Below are positions 53,549-64,000 of a stretch of DNA of 64,000 nt, in pieces (position 1 is the stretch's first letter; the number at the start of each line of letters is the position of its first letter). Where the stretch lies: contig NC_053148.1 of the NCBI RefSeq assembly GCF_016808335.1, positions 12,150,063 to 12,214,062 on the forward strand, in the 5' to 3' direction. Source of the stretch: Panicum virgatum (Eukaryota; Streptophyta; Magnoliopsida; Poales; Poaceae). A program made the position numbers and the translations under genes. Below the pieces are notes generated by a model. It saw only the letters and a list, made by a program, of their open reading frames with translations, ran no database searches and was not told where the DNA came from.

Positions 53549-56500
53549 GAGTTGATCCTGAAGCTCTGCACCTCATTTCTGTCAGAACGATGAGCTTCCA
53601 AAATGAGTTTTCATGCTTCCAGAGATGCCGCTGTTATCAGATCACAGCAAAAAAGGTTCCCGTTTTCGGTATCCATTAACATGGAAGTTAATAGAAAAGC
53701 TAAATACACACGAGTCTTCTTCAGACATCCGAAGCAACTTCTTAAAATAAACTAGGGTGATGCATAGCAGTAACTTTAATCTGATCTGCTCCATTTAGAC
53801 AACACTCCACACTTCCTTCACAAACTTGCCTTCAGAAAACAGTGCACTCCATCCTTGTCAAATCCATTGCATATTTACTCGGTGTCCTTTTGCAGATCTT
53901 AAGAGTTTAAAGAATTGACTTGCCACATGTTCTTTCAATTCCTCTTCAACCTCAATCACACACCATCTTCTCTTCTTAACCTCCTAACTAGTTGGGTGCC
54001 TCTGCATTGTAACGGGATTTTAATGAATACTGAATCAGTATTGCAACAGAAATTATTTTTTTTAAAATACACACATAGATACACAATTGCTTATACTCCA
54101 ATGCAGACGTTCAGAAAGATTATAGCACAGCTTGTGGTTTACAGAAATAGGCATATACAAACTGGAGCACCTTGCTGCAGAAAGTTCCAAAATCCTAAAA
54201 TCCACCAAGCAAAGGAGTCCCTCTCTACTCTTTATCTAAGAGAACATCCTTGATTGTCAAGTCATGTTTGCTAATGTTAAGATTCCAGAAGGTTATCAGG
54301 CACTTTGGAAGACAGGGTTCATTTTTCTTCAGAGCAGCCATTGTCGTGAACTCGAGCTCCAAGATTTCTGAAGGACTCTCCCTTCCAGCTGAGCGCAACC
54401 AGGTTCTCCATTCGCCTAGAGGTGTGCCTGATAGATTTCAGGCCCGCAATAGGATTTGTGCCTTTGCAAATGCACCAACTTATTGCCCCTGCATTAAGGT
54501 AATAGCATCAGCTACCATCAGAAGCTTTGTCAGAAGTCAATATAAACACATCTACCACGTGCTCGATTACAACAAAAAAACTTAGCAATCAGTTGCTAAA
54601 CTGGTTGTCACAATGCTTATATAACTGTTTGGGTGGAGATAAAAGTTGGTCAAAAATAGACCATACCAAAATATAGGTTCAGCAAGCTAAAACATCACAG
54701 CTTACAGGCAGATTCAGTAAGGTTTATTGCATGTACCCAGGCTGAGCTCGAGAGAACACCTTCAGAGGCTAGATAGTTGTGGATCTTCATACATTGTTTT
54801 AGCCCATAATTCCGAAACACTAATGTGGCAAGGGTAATATGTAAAGTGTAAACCAGGTTGAACAAAACCATAAGTAATGTGGCAACGACAGTAGCACAGC
54901 AGATTTATATGGTATAAGTCATCTAGTAAATTATTGGCTTACGCTTTATTTCTATTTGAGAAAAAAGTCCTAATAGAGTTGCAAGATATTCCGACATCCC
55001 AATGGTTCAACTTGCATCGATAAAAATTGAAAAACTTGACCTATCAAAAAAGGATAAAATAAAAGGTGTCATTTCACATTTCATCGTCACTAAGAGAAAT
55101 TAAATGTCATGTTTCTCCAATGGAGTAGTAAAGAGTGATAAAAAAAATTTAAGGTCAGACATGTCACAAAGCTAGCAGTATGCAGTGAGCCAAAATGAAA
55201 CTTTTAGCATTAAGTACCAACAATAAGAAATGCATTACTTACCAGAAGAATTCCTAAATTGTGCTCCTTGGACTGGCTATTCTCTAGAATATCTTTTACA
55301 AAAATGGAGTTTATGCCATGTCAATAAGAAACCAAGAACTATCATAGTGGCACCAGACATATCAATTATATACATCTAAATAGGAAAAAATAATATCGAA
55401 GCAAGTTTCAACTGAGGTAAAAATGTGTGCGCAATTTCCTTTTAAGATTATGACAGATATCAATGAGGAAGAATGGTTTTTCATCATCCCACAATTAAGA
55501 AACACAGCTGTTGATGATACTTGCAGGCATTATAGTATAGATCTAGCAGGTAGCACAAGACAGAGATAACTAAAAGAGATGGCTCGAAATTATAAGGCAT
55601 GCTGTTTGGATCTGGCACTGATGAGTTTCGCCACCATTCCAGCAATCAGAATCGGCCACATGAACAGAAGAACAAATAAAACCATGTTAGAAACAAATTT
55701 ATTTACAGCAACCAACATCAAAAGAACAAAAAAGAGCAATTGGTCTATCACTTAAACAAAGAGCTAGCAGCTGTATTATAGTATATAACCACCACCCGAC
55801 TTGGTTAGCTGCAGGTCTTTGTCACTATCAGCTACTGTCTAAACTTGACAGGCTGCAGCTGAGACTTTTCTAAAGACAGGACAAACAAAACAGTTGCAGT
55901 CGCAGAGCTCCTTGTTAACTATGGAGGCTAGACAAGATTAATTTGATTCGTCTCCTACCATGTTGTACTTCATTGTTGTTCCCTTAAGGCACTATAAATG
56001 ATTTTATCGAGATATTAGCTTCATGAAATACCCATCTTATCCCCATGACAGATATGGAGCAACAAAACCAAACTGAATGCAAAAACCAAAAATTAATATG
56101 GTCAGTCTTAGACTGACATGAGGATCATATTCTGTCAGGAAGGAACACGATCATGCTGCTAGAAGAGCGGTTCCACCATCACCGTATCTAGAGTGGATCA
56201 TGCATGTTTATACATGGGTTCCCAGATGCAACTAACAATTAGAATTCAGATCACGAGTGAATAGCATCAGAAGTTCAGAACCTCACTTAGACAATTAACA
56301 ATTCGATAAACACTTTGTATAAACATCAGACTTAAGCAAATTTAATCAAATCACTTTCATGAATTCTCACAAACCAAAGGCCATTGGATAAACTTTACTC
56401 AGCGAAAGCCACTCTATCTTATGTGCTTGACAAGGATGGATCATGATGTCAATAGTTGTAGGAGAGACAAACCATGTATTGATGTAAAATTCTTTTAGCT

Positions 56501-57150
56501 AGCACAAGCTCCTCTCAAATGCCTCGCGGTCTTTAATTTTCAAGATCAAGATAACAGCATTCTCGTAGATAGCCCTGTAATGTAAAATTTAAAAACCAGT
56601 CACACCTAACAAATGAAAACTGTACTCCTATGGTTTAGTACACATTTCCAAAGCAAATATTATATACCATTGTACATAAAGATCTTTATGGCTTTACTAA
56701 ACACGTGCGCACAGGCAGCCCCATAAAAATATAAAAATTATACTGCTTGCGAAAACACTTGCAAAGGGACACATTGGAGACTGATCATGTCACAGAATTA
56801 ATGCATCAATTCTTCCTAGGATTGATATACATGGAAGAGCGACACACTATAAGAAAGTTATATTCAGTGCAAGGTTTTGTACTCCATAACCAATGAAGTA
56901 TCAAAACATTATGCCACAAATTTCTTTCAATTACACAGCACATTTTTCTTGTTGGAAGAAACTAAGAATGGAACTCATTCAAATGGAACTCATCTGATTC
57001 ATGGCAGCTTTGATATCACTAAGAATTGCAATAGCATGGCCAGTAGCCCTTGAAGGTGGATCAACTTTGATCTACCGGACAAAATTAGCAAAGAAGCATT
57101 CCATAGGAAGGAAAAGCAACGACCTTAAGTAACGTGGATTCACTGCGCTT
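53549..57150. other. Long AT-rich stretch without a recognised gene
   Basis: I saw no conserved protein, tRNA or complete transposon here on either strand. Short open frames lack family features. If the GC island at 57.3-58.6 kb is the 5' end of a leftward transcript, part of this could be its introns. Confidence 0.4.
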
Positions 57151-59593
57151 CAGACCCTCACACATACACATACACTAAAGATAAACATGCTTTAGTGCCT
57201 AAAATATCTGGCTGAGGCAATCTGTCGAGCACTTGGTCGGTGACGTGGTGAAGAGCTCCTGCACAGAATCCCCTATCGAGTCTTAACGAAGCAGTGGAAC
57301 AAAGGAGAAATGCAGAACCTGGCCTACGGGAATCGATGAGTTCTTGCGAGTCTGTGATGGCAGACTCTGCGTGGGCGTTGAGCGTCGTTTTCGGTGTCCA
57401 GGGTGGTGGCGCGGTCGAGGGCAGGGGCGTGTTCGCACGGGTCGGGCGCGACGACATCGGCGAGGACGCAAGCGGGCAGAGTGACCACGGGTCGGTGGAG
57501 GGCTTTGTCGCGGGGCGTCCGGCATCCGTCCTGAGTTGCCGCGCGCGCTTCCGCAGCAGCAGCAGCGCGGCAGGATGGGATGGGATCGGCGTCGGCGAGG
57601 ACGCGGCCGGGCAGCAGTCCGTCTCCGGGGCGTCGCGGTTCAACGGCACGCGTCGGCGGGGTGGCGATGGCCCCGCTGTGGGGCGACGTGGAGTGGAGGC
57701 GGCGGCACCGCGGCGGGGCGGTGTGCCGTAGGGTTTCCGGGTCAGGCGGGGTGACGTGAGGAAGGTCCGTTATGGCGAACTAGGACAGTAGCGCGCACAG
57801 GCGCACAAAAATCAGCAGTTGTAATGCACCCAAGTCATGAAATCTGTATACCGGAGCAGGACCCGACGAACTGGAGGCGGAGATTAGCACAGGCAGGGCG
57901 AGCGACAGCGCAAACCCACTTTAGAGACCGCAGGGAAGACCACCGGCGAGCACAAACAGGCGCACATGGAGCACATGGAACAGGAATACAAGCATCATCA
58001 TCAAACGGAGTAAGCAGTACACCCCCTCGCCGTTTCGGAGTTCAAAGAATCGTGCAGATCTGTAGGCTACCGCAGGGTTTGGGAGAACGGAGGCAACAAT
58101 GCAGGGGAAGTTCCACACATCGTGGGGAGCGCACCCGGAGGAGGGCGCCCGCCGCGCCGCCTGCGGGCTCACCGCCGGTGGAGCACGGCAAGGAAGCCGC
58201 CTCGCCGCCGGTGGGGCATGCCAAGGAAGCCGCCCAAAACCTGGAGGAGGGCGGCGCCGGCCTCCACGGACGTCCGGCGCACCGCCGGTGGGCTCGCCAC
58301 CGGCGGGGCGCACGAAAGAAGCCGCCCTCCAAAGACGGCGGCAGCGGCCGGCCCCCAAACCCTACCCCGCCTCCACAGCAGCTAGGCGAAAGCGGAAAGG
58401 GGCGCAAGGCGAATCCAAGGCGCCGTCGACGCTTTGGCGTGCCCCGCCGGGGCCCACGGCAAGGGAAGGCGGTGCGGCCAGACACAGCGCGGAGGCGGCG
58501 GGGTCCACCGAGGCTGTGCGCGCGCGGCATGAGAGCGGGCGGAATCCACGCTCCGCGTTGCGCTACGACACGTGTCGCTACAGGATCATCCGGCTCTTCT
58601 CAGGCCTCCCCCTCCACGCCGTATAGAAGTTAGAGTACTAGCTGCACGACGAAGGGAGACTGGACGGGATTTTCGGGGTGAGGCGAGAGCGGCGGCGGCG
58701 AGAGCGAAGCAGAGCGGCGGCCGGGCACGTGAGAGGGTGGGGGTGGAGGCCAGCGGCTCGAGCTGGAAACTGCTCTGCTCGCGAGCGGGGGAGACATGCG
58801 CGCCGGCAGAGGAGCAGAGGGGAGAGCCACGGGAGGCAGAGCTCCGGCTGTTTGGCTGAGCAATGCGTTTTGGCAGCTCAAATATAACCAATTGTAACGG
58901 TAGATTAATAAATTCGAATAATTGTAATATTATGGATGTAGTTAATTTAAAAATATTGTAGGGTCGACACTTTCAAAAATAGCTCCGACTTTAACTCCTC
59001 TGATGGAGCAACATCTCTAATATAACTGAAGCTATTTTGAAGAAAAAAACATTTGACAAAATAGCTTTATCTAGCTGTTAAAATACAGAGAAAATATGAA
59101 ATAGTCACAATACCCATAATATCCTTCTTTTTATTTTTCACTCTTCCATTCTCTCTCCTTATCCTTTATCTCTTCTCCCCCGATTCGCATCCTCCGCGGG
59201 CCTCCCTTCCCGCCCAACGCCCCGCCCCACCCCGGCTCACCCGATATCTGCGCTAGGGCCATAGGCTCCCGCCGCCGCCGGCCTCCTACCTTGCCGCGCC
59301 TCGGGCCCGACTCCGTCAAGGCCCACCACCGCCCGGACTCCCGCGCCGCCACTGCCGCCCGACCTCCCGCCCCACCGGCCGCCGTGGGGAGGCGCAGCGC
59401 GTGCAGGCAGGGAGGTGGGGGAGGGTCTCGAGGAGCCGGCCAGAGCCATATGTTTGTGCCTCCTCCTCCACCGAATCGCTCCACAAAGCATGTTCTCGAG
59501 GCTTCACCGCCGGGTCCTTTCACCCTGTTTGGGTGGGTTCCAGCAGGAGCGGTTATGGAGCCGGAGCCGAAGCCCTCCCAAAAAGAGCCATAG
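57151..59593. other. GC-rich region, possible 5' end of an unknown transcript
   Basis: The parts 57,300-57,750 and 58,100-58,860 are very GC-rich and open in several frames on both strands, giving Arg/Pro/Gly/Ala-rich translations with no recognised domain. An ACACGTGT (ABRE-like) element and a possible TATA (complement of cgtataga) near 58,565-58,625 would suit a leftward promoter. The part 58,940-59,590 has transposon-like character ('ggttatggagccggagccgaag' near the right edge), but I could not define ends. No gene is claimed. Confidence 0.3.
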
Positions 59594-59602
59594 TAGAGAT
59601 TA

Positions 59603-60806
59603 GGGAAATTTGTCCACAATACACTGTGAAAGCATGATTTTGTGTAGAGCACACTGCCAAACTCGATTTTGTTCCCAGCACACCGCGAAACCGCCATTTG
59701 GTCTACCACACACTGCATCCAATAAGCTATTCATTTTCAACTGAGAGGTCAGATAAAAAGACTGTTTTTCCCTTTACTGGGCCTACCTGTCATCTTCTTC
59801 CTCGCCTCTCTTCTTCTCCCTTTCCCCTGTCTCCTCACTGTCGCGCCCATCGTGGCCGCCCCACCTCGCGCCCTACGGTGGCAGCCAGTGCCTCGCCGTG
59901 GTCACTCGACGCCGGTCCACGCCACCTCTGGCCTGCGCCACCGTGGACCCTCGACGCCAATCCATGCCTTGCCGCCGGTTCGCGCCGCTGCTGGGCCGCG
60001 CCTAGCTGCCAGTCCGCGCCGCCGCAGCCCCTCGACGCCGGTTCGCGGCTCGCCATCCCCTCACCGCCGGTCCGCGCTGTCGCGGCCCCTCGACGCCGGT
60101 CCACACCTCGCCAGCCCCTCGCCGCCGGTCCGCATCGTCTCCGCTGAGGCCCCGCCGACTCGCACCCGACGGGGCACTTCGACCGCAAGGAACACGGCTG
60201 CGCTGGCTCGCTCTGCGCCATGGCCGCGCTGCTCGCCGTCGCCATCTGGCTCGTGCTCGCCACCACCAGCGTCGCCGCGCACATGGAGGTCGCCAAGGCC
60301 GCGCACAGACGGGTGGCACGGTCGCCAGCTCCGCGCGACGGCCGGCGCGGTCGTGAGCTCCTCTATGGGCGGCGCGGTCGCGGTCTCCTCCACGCCTGCA
60401 GTCGTCGCCGGCCATTGGTCCCAGCTCCCTCCCGCGCTCTCCGTCCCGTGCGTGAGAATAACTTTGAGTACGATGTCCATGCGCCCATGCCATGCCATGT
60501 GTCGCTCGTGGGGCCGACCGACGAGCGCGCACCCATCATTTTCTATCGGCAAGGTTCCTGAAACAAGCAGCGAGCGCGGGAGGGAGCTGGGAGCAATGGC
60601 GGCAAATGAGCTTGGAAGATGATGACAGGTGGGCCCAAGGGTAAAATGGGTTTTTCATCCTCCTTTGAGCTATAAATGTTTAGTTTATTCAGTGTGGTGT
60701 GCTGTAGACCAAAGAATTCTTTCACGGTGTGCTGGATACTAAATCAGTTTGGCGGTGTGCTCTGCATAATACTACGCTTTCGTAGTTTGCCGTGGACAAA
60801 TTTCCC
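59603..60806. mobile_element. Mutator-like element, Pack-MULE candidate (1,204 bp)
   Basis: The 9-bp target duplication tagagatta (59594-59602 and 60807-60815) and ends GGGAAATTTGTCCAC on both sides, inverted, are the Mutator signature. The terminal inverted repeats remain alignable for over 100 bp ('agagcacac.gccaaact', 'agcacacc.tgaaa'). The middle (about 59,840-60,460) is GC-rich and gene-like with no transposase, as in elements that have captured host sequence. Confidence 0.88.
60220..60561 (+). CDS. Open frame with signal peptide inside the Pack-MULE (113 aa)
   Basis: From an ATG at 60,220, the first 20 residues (MAALLAVAIWLVLATTSVAA) form a textbook secretory signal peptide with an AxA-like cleavage site. 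The next residues HMEVAKAAHRRVARS follow without a recognised domain, and the frame runs into the element's 3' part. Probably the first-exon piece of a secreted or apoplastic protein gene captured by the element; the donor was not recognised. Whether it is expressed is unknown. Confidence 0.4.
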   Translation: MAALLAVAIWLVLATTSVAAHMEVAKAAHRRVARSPAPRDGRRGRELLYGRRGRGLLHACSRRRPLVPAPSRALRPVRENNFEYDVHAPMPCHVSLVGPTDERAPIIFYRQGS

Positions 60807-60815
60807 TAGAGATTA

Positions 60816-61232
60816 TGTTTTTCTTCTCCTTCATGTGCCAAGGCTCGGAAAAAATTAGTATTGTTATCTTCCCACTCAAGTCATTTAACATAAGCTTTCG
60901 GACTCCGGAGCAAGTCTTGTTGCTGTTATATTCTGTACAATTTTTCGCGCAGAAAATGCTCCATAGAAATTTGTATCCTGGTCAATTATGTCAAGACTGC
61001 ACAGAATGCAGGACTGGTCGCAAGATCACAATCACCCACACTCCACATGAACATCTGCTCCCCGACCTAACTGTCGAAGAAGTAGCCAGAGTGCCAGACT
61101 CCACGGTTGGTTGCCATGTAGCGTTTCGTCAAACGCGTTGCCCGCGACTCCGAGCCCACCGCGCCGGATCACGCTGGCGTAATACAGGGCTCCGCTGTGG
61201 CCAGAGGCAGAAGGTGCCGGGTGGGTGAAGGG
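60816..61232. other. Short unassigned stretch between Pack-MULE and LTR-like sequence
   Basis: The part 60,990-61,230 is moderately GC-rich with an open frame on the plus strand to 61,228. I recognised no protein. Confidence 0.3.
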
Positions 61233-61876
61233 TGTGACAGATCCGCCGATTTAAAATGCTTAATTAAGTATAACTGTTATTATTTAGCATATTAACTTAA
61301 TTAAGTGTAATTTGACAGGCTGTTTCCAACCCACATGCTGACCGAAACACATCAGAAGTCTCGCACGAAGGCGAGCGCAGAAGGTACCAGCATGATACAA
61401 TCTTACAAAAATAGCAAATTATATTAAGACTTTTACAAAACAGTTTAAAATTTAAAATTTACAAATGAAAAGATAGAAGCGGAAAAGAATCTAACTTACA
61501 AAATATTTTTACTAGAGAATAAATAAAACAAAATAATAAATCGAGAACTACCGAAACGTGAAGACAAGGCGCCACATCGAGCCCACCGATATGACACCTA
61601 GTTAGCTCCTAAACCTGAAAATATGGTAAACAATAAACTCTGAGCAACTAATACTCAGTAAGACTTACCCGACCAGTGGGTATAACTTAGCCCACATATC
61701 TAGACATGCATAGCATTTAGCTGATGGTTATTTTGCAGAAAACAGCAACTAAATAAAATTCCTTAATTTTCATATTTTAGCTCCAGATTCTATATAAATT
61801 AAATATAGTCTGATATTTGCTTAACCAACTATAGCAACCATAGGGGTGCAAGCCATAATAATTTAATGTGTTCATT

Positions 61877-61880
<4 letters not shown>

Positions 61881-61920
<40 letters not shown>
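61881..61920. repeat. (TA)20 microsatellite
   Basis: An uninterrupted TA repeat of 40 bases; a smaller TA/GT repeat lies at about 62,618-62,638. Confidence 0.98.
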
Positions 61921-61921
<1 letters not shown>

Positions 61922-62988
61922 TCATCATAACACTACGATGCGATGCAGTGATCAAGGTGCTCATATCCGAGAGCGACTGACGGAGAATCGATCCGATTTA
62001 ACCTTGCAAGGTGGACCTAACCAACACGGCACGCAAAAGCCCCGTCGGACTATGCGAGCCAACCATTCCTCTCCCCGCCTCGAACTACAGGACTGCCCCA
62101 CCAGCGTATAGTCAGCCGAGCTCAACGAGAGACCATCAAAAATAAATACATGCTTCCCGATTCTCCGCGACTACTCGACTTGCCCTAAGGGGTGGGAAGG
62201 AGTCCTGTACTTTCGAAGTAAGGCAATACTAGGCTTACCGGTTTCGACTACCTCCTACTCCCGGCATGCGGTTAGTACAGTTCAAACATGATCAGCAGGG
62301 CCAACAATGGTTCGGTCCTTGACCGACTCAGACGGGACTACACCTCTCCCGCCCGGTCTCAAATTTCCATGCATTCTATATCCATTCAGCTACTCATATG
62401 TCGAAATATAATTAATTCACATATCTTGCGAGTAACTGGAAATTACTCGACTTCTAAACATCCTAAATCTCGCGGGTGACAAGAAGTCACTCGGCTTCTA
62501 TCGGGAACTCTTAAGCATAGCATTACTATCGTCCTAACATACTAGTATAAACTCAAGGAAATCTAGGGATCATGCAACTAGGGTTTCAACCAATTTCTAT
62601 ACGTAATGCACAATTAATATATATATGTGTGTGTGTGGGTGTCATAATTTCAAATAGTAGGATGTGCACCGGGGCTTGCCTGGGATAACACTAAGTCAGT
62701 GTTAATGCTATTAAGGCCTTGGGCCCTTCCGACCTTGGGCCGGGTCTTTGGTTGCTTCAGCGGGTCCTTCCATCTTCTGGCGATATCCGTCGAACGCCGT
62801 CTTGTGGGTCGACTCCAACACCGCGTGTTTCACGTCCACACGTGTACCTCTAGCGCACCTAAATGAGATGCAATAATGCATATGCATGAATATATATGAA
62901 ATGCCAATTAATGCAAATGCATATGACACAAATTAGTGCAGCTAAAATTCCCTACTTACAAAAGAATCATACTAAAAAATGAACTAGT

Positions 62989-63520
62989 TGGCGGACTGTC
63001 CGCTATGCAGCAGCGGGCTGTCCTCAACTCAAACTTGCCGACCTACCAGACCTACCCACGTCTCTGGATAAACTTACAACTATACGGCGGACGGTCCGCG
63101 ATCCAGTAGCGAACTGTCCGCAGTACACCTCTGCCAACTCGCCAGAACCTACAACGTCTCTGGATGAAATTCAAGCTCTATGGCGGACTGTCCGCTCTCC
63201 ATTAGCGGACCGTCCTCAGTTCACTCTGCCAATCCGCCAGAGGCAACGACGTCTCTGGACAAACTTCTAATCTTACCGGCGGACCGTCCGACCCTCCTTG
63301 GCGGACCGTCTGCGGTTCATTTACGCGAGATCACCAGAAACACAACGTTTCTAGACAAACTCTAACCTAACTTGCGGACTGTCCGGCCCTCCTTGGCGGA
63401 CCGTCCGCAGTTCACTTTTGCAGACCCGCCAGAGCCAACGACGTCTCTAGACCCACCCTAATCTTACTGGCAGACTGTCTGGCCCCCCTGGGCGGACTGT
63501 CCGCGGTTCGCCTCTTTGAC
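62989..63520. repeat. Tandem array of 96-bp units with paired palindromes
   Basis: Unit starts at 62989, 63085, 63181, 63277, 63372 and 63468 are spaced 96, 96, 96, 95 and 96 bases; the sixth is partial. Each unit begins with a version of GGCGGAC-N-GTCCGC, has a second such palindrome about 20-25 bases later, and contains 'acgtctctggaca'. Another single palindrome lies at about 63,930. Confidence 0.93.
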
Positions 63521-64000
63521 ACCACGCGACAGGCGGCAGCAGGTGCGGCGGCGGCTGTTCACCGGCGCCGGCGGCGCACAACGGAAGGGGAAAAAGGCCG
63601 GGGAGCACAAGTAACTCACCACGAATCCATTCTTGCAATCGGTTCGGGCGGAGGATGACCGGAGAAGCGGGTCGACGGTGGAGCAAAGCTTCAAGCGGGC
63701 TCCAATGGTGACCGGCGGCGGCGGGGGCGATTCCGGTCGGGAGGAGCTGGGCTAGGGGTTGGGGGAGGTGGAGGAGGTGCTGGGTAAGATGCTCACGCAA
63801 GGAATCGAGGTATGGTGGCCGGAGGAGGGAGATCGAAGGAAAGGGACGACGGCGGAGCGAGCGGACGAGCGGAGCTCGTCTCTGATCGATGGGGGAAGGA
63901 GGAAGGAGGAGATGATGACCGCGTTACTTTGGCGGACCGTCCGCAGTTTCCTGGTGTTAGTGCGGGCTCTAATGGCGCAGGCAGCGGCCCCGGAACTGGC

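Larger units (their letters stand above)
61233..64000 (-). mobile_element. LTR-retrotransposon sequence running off the window
   Basis: It starts TGTGACAG at 61,233 (the complement is an LTR-like end, CTGTCACA). It contains stretches common in large grass LTRs ('gtgggtataacttagcccacat', 'accttgcaaggtggacc') and a 96-bp palindrome array, then a GC-rich, purine-rich part to the window end. No gag or pol was seen. The orientation is inferred from the TG/CA end only. Confidence 0.4.

Noticed and set aside
57824..58633. 269-residue plus-strand open frame
   Set aside because: Low-complexity Arg/Gly/Pro translation, frames equally open on the other strand and no domain; treated as a GC island.
62989..63520. 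CRISPR-like regular repeats
   Set aside because: The units are adjoining diverged tandem repeats without unique spacers, in a plant nuclear context and inside LTR-like sequence.

Overview
This is nuclear DNA from a grass, and by inference a panicoid grass. The evidence is the sharp alternation of GC-rich coding islands with AT-rich spacers, interrupted coding regions with GT-AG introns, Stowaway and hAT MITEs, and densely nested LTR retrotransposons of grass type. No bacterial, organellar or CRISPR features were seen.

Region 1 (1-18.4 kb) is a cluster of five mTERF-family genes, which encode organelle-targeted nucleic-acid-binding helical-repeat proteins. Copy 1 (minus, cut by the window edge) and copy 3 (minus, 9193-10341) are open. 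Copy 2 is frameshifted and carries two LINE-like retroposons. Copy 4 has lost its ATG and has a frameshift. Copy 5 is cut by a 158-bp hAT MITE. Copies 1/2 and 3/4 are head-to-head pairs, and copies 4 and 5 lie in a tandem segmental duplication that includes their 3' flanks. A tRNA-Trp(CCA) gene follows at 18.56 kb.

Region 2 (18,973-31,427) is one decayed Ty3/Gypsy chromodomain retrotransposon on the minus strand, with a 5-bp target duplication. Nested inside it are a 421-bp hAT MITE and a 6.5-kb hAT insertion. The hAT insertion is itself filled by LTR sequence, a SINE and a Stowaway MITE.

Region 3 (32.7-38.4 kb) is a multi-exon plus-strand gene for a glutaredoxin-like/DEP/DUF547 protein. One internal DUF547 exon appears to be missing from it.

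Region 4 (38.9-53.5 kb) is a large inverted duplication with arms of about 2.9 kb and an 8.8-kb spacer. Each arm carries an intact 513-aa protein with two NAC domains. The spacer holds a three-exon membrane-anchored ubiquitin-fold (MUB) gene on the minus strand.

Region 5 (53.5-64 kb) has no gene I can name. It holds a Pack-MULE-like element (59,603-60,806) with a 9-bp target duplication, then LTR-like sequence with a regular 96-bp tandem array of palindromes running off the window.

Scattered through the window are very short insertions (11-82 bp) between perfect 13-16-bp direct repeats, most with an A/T-rich tail. One of them has an empty paralogous site in the other arm of the NAC inverted repeat.
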